In this document: piece by piece, positions 5,298 through 6,027 of the stretch
Numbering within the stretch: position 1 is the stretch's first letter
Layout of the letters: each line of letters opens with the position of its first letter
Assembly: GCA_937871635.1 (NCBI GenBank)
Contig: CALMNS010000771.1
Location: forward strand, 1 to 6,027
Direction of reading: 5' to 3'
From: an uncultured Solirubrobacter sp.
Lineage (GTDB): Bacteria; Actinomycetota; Thermoleophilia; Solirubrobacterales; Solirubrobacteraceae
DNA: 6,027 nt
Position numbers and translations under genes: made by a program
The notes under the pieces: generated by a model
Databases searched by the model: none
Told to the model about the DNA's origin: nothing
Seen by the model: the letters and a program-made list of their open reading frames with translations, nothing else

Positions 5298-5714
5298 ATG
5301 GAGACGGGGATCACCACCGGACAGCTCAACCTGGCCCTCGAGGAGCGCTTCCAGCGCCTCAGGCCGGAGCTCGGCTTCGAGTCCTTCGGGCTCAACCTGA
5401 TGCACCTGGCCCCGGGCCAGCGCGGCCGCATCCACGCCCACGAGCGCCAGGAGGAGGTCTACGTCGTCCTCGAGGGCGCGCTATGGATCGAGAGCGGTGG
5501 CGGCGAGGAGGTGGTCGTGCTCGGGCGGGGCGGCGTGGCCCGGGTCGCGCCCGAGGTGCGCCGGCAGCTCGTCAACCGCGGTGAGGTGCCCGTCCGCTTC
5601 CTGTCGATCGGCGGCGCCCAGCCGCACCAGTCGCGCGACGGGGTCGCCTTCCGGTCGTGGGACGACGAGGTGGGCGGCGCGCCGCAGGACGTGCCGCTGC
5701 CGGAGGATCTGTGA
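5298..5714 (+). CDS. Single-domain cupin protein with an altered second metal motif
   Basis: This 138-residue soluble protein consists mainly of one cupin beta-barrel. Cupin motif 1 is clear at about 44-63: RIHAH (His46, His48), EEVYVVLEG (Glu53 as third ligand) and a Trp-containing strand. Motif 2 at about 79-94 reads GVARVAPEVRRQLVN; where typical members have PPG..H...N, this protein has PEV and Arg89, so the usual fourth metal ligand (His) is missing while the closing Asn93 remains. Metal binding may therefore be three-coordinate or lost, and an enzymatic role cannot be assigned; sugar-isomerase, sensor or binding functions are all possible for such small cupins. Residues 105-138 form an acidic, Pro-rich tail with an exposed Trp121. 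The ATG follows a leaderless-type promoter by seven bases, and the next gene overlaps its stop codon, so the two are probably made together. Confidence 0.85.
   Translation: METGITTGQLNLALEERFQRLRPELGFESFGLNLMHLAPGQRGRIHAHERQEEVYVVLEGALWIESGGGEEVVVLGRGGVARVAPEVRRQLVNRGEVPVRFLSIGGAQPHQSRDGVAFRSWDDEVGGAPQDVPLPEDL
5702..5706 (+). promoter_or_regulatory. Shine-Dalgarno within the cupin gene for the next gene
   Basis: GGAGG sits four bases before the GTG at 5711, inside the last cupin codons. It supports the overlapping GTGA start and translational coupling of the downstream gene to the cupin. Confidence 0.6.
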
Positions 5715-6027
5715 GCGAGGCCGGCGCGCCGATCGCCTACGGGGCGCTCGAGCCGGGGACGCCGGTCGTCACCTCCGACGGCGTCGCCCTCGGCGAGGTC
5801 GAGCGGGTGGTCGAGAACGCCAAGGAGCACATCTTCGACGGCGTCGTCGTGCGGGCGGGCGACGAGCTGCGCTGGGTCGACGCCCCGGAGGTGGCGCGGA
5901 TCTACGAGCGGCGGGTCGAGCTCGGGGTGACCGCCGCGCAGGCCGCCGAGCTCGTCGGGCCCTACGAGCCGGGCGCGCCGGAGTTCCGGGCGGACGTCAA
6001 GGCCGGCCGGTTGCGGCGGCTCCTCGG
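5711..6027 (+). CDS. PRC-barrel-like protein, 3' end outside window
   Basis: A frame opens at GTG 5711, overlapping the cupin TGA as GTGA, and stays open to the window edge (105 full codons, start MSEAGAPIAYGALEPG). Residues 16-47 have the pattern of a PRC-barrel/DUF2171-type beta domain: GTPVVTSDG, then LGEVERVVEN, then EHIFDGVVVR, with a strand ending LRWVDAPEVARIYERRVEL at 53-71. Such domains occur in stress-response, RNA-processing and photosynthetic-reaction-centre-associated proteins; most stand-alone bacterial ones have no known function. Residues 74-104 look helical and basic (AAQAAELVG, then FRADVKAGRLRRLL). No signal peptide is seen. The GGAGG site just upstream and the strong G/C third-position bias support real coding. 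The family call rests on pattern only, and the C-terminus cannot be judged. Confidence 0.7.
   Translation, partial: MSEAGAPIAYGALEPGTPVVTSDGVALGEVERVVENAKEHIFDGVVVRAGDELRWVDAPEVARIYERRVELGVTAAQAAELVGPYEPGAPEFRADVKAGRLRRLL

Noticed and set aside
4149..5441. Long minus-strand open frame (430 codons) across the AI-2E transporter
   Set aside because: The composition (Asp, Glu, Arg, Val-rich, no hydrophobic core pattern) is that of an antisense shadow of a membrane protein gene. It also overlaps the cupin.

Overview
This is a very GC-rich window with strongly G/C-biased third codon positions. It has GTG as well as ATG starts, tight gene packing and promoters that look leaderless. All of this suggests a high-GC actinobacterium. 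The overall style would fit Thermoleophilia (Solirubrobacter-like), but that placement is inference, because the window holds no rRNA or other taxonomic marker.

Layout, left to right. (1) At 3-590 (+) is the C-terminal part of a P1B-type, probably Cu(I), heavy-metal ATPase. It is followed 20 bases later by a DUF4396-type membrane protein with a His-rich N-terminus (611-1249, +). The pair looks like a metal-handling operon. (2) This operon runs head-on, with a single base between stop codons, into a leftward unit at 1251-2767 (-). That unit holds a secreted type II L-asparaginase and, downstream of it, a small unrecognised protein of 120 residues that appears to have its own leaderless promoter. 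(3) The divergent gap upstream of the asparaginase (2768-2905) contains a stretch resembling the 5' half of a thiamine-pyrophosphate (THI-box) riboswitch, with two mutually exclusive GGGG/CCCC hairpins. It leads into a 30-codon ORF with a strong ribosome binding site. (4) That ORF overlaps by ATGA the start of an iron-dependent alcohol dehydrogenase (2995-4137, +), which has no ribosome binding site of its own. (5) An AI-2E/PerM-family membrane protein (4176-5276, +) follows from its own TAGTCT leaderless promoter. (6) A cupin protein (5298-5714, +) starts from a TAGGAT leaderless promoter. It overlaps by GTGA a PRC-barrel-like protein that runs off the right end (5711-6027, +).

The genes do not form one pathway. 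There are at least four independent transcription units: metal handling, extracytoplasmic asparagine hydrolysis, alcohol/aldehyde oxidoreduction, and membrane/stress-type accessory genes. No mobile element, CRISPR array, tRNA or rRNA is visible. The most interesting parts are the leader ahead of the alcohol dehydrogenase (riboswitch-like motif plus coupled mini-ORF), the unrecognised 120-residue protein, and the shared TAnnnT-N6/7-start promoter layout seen three times.
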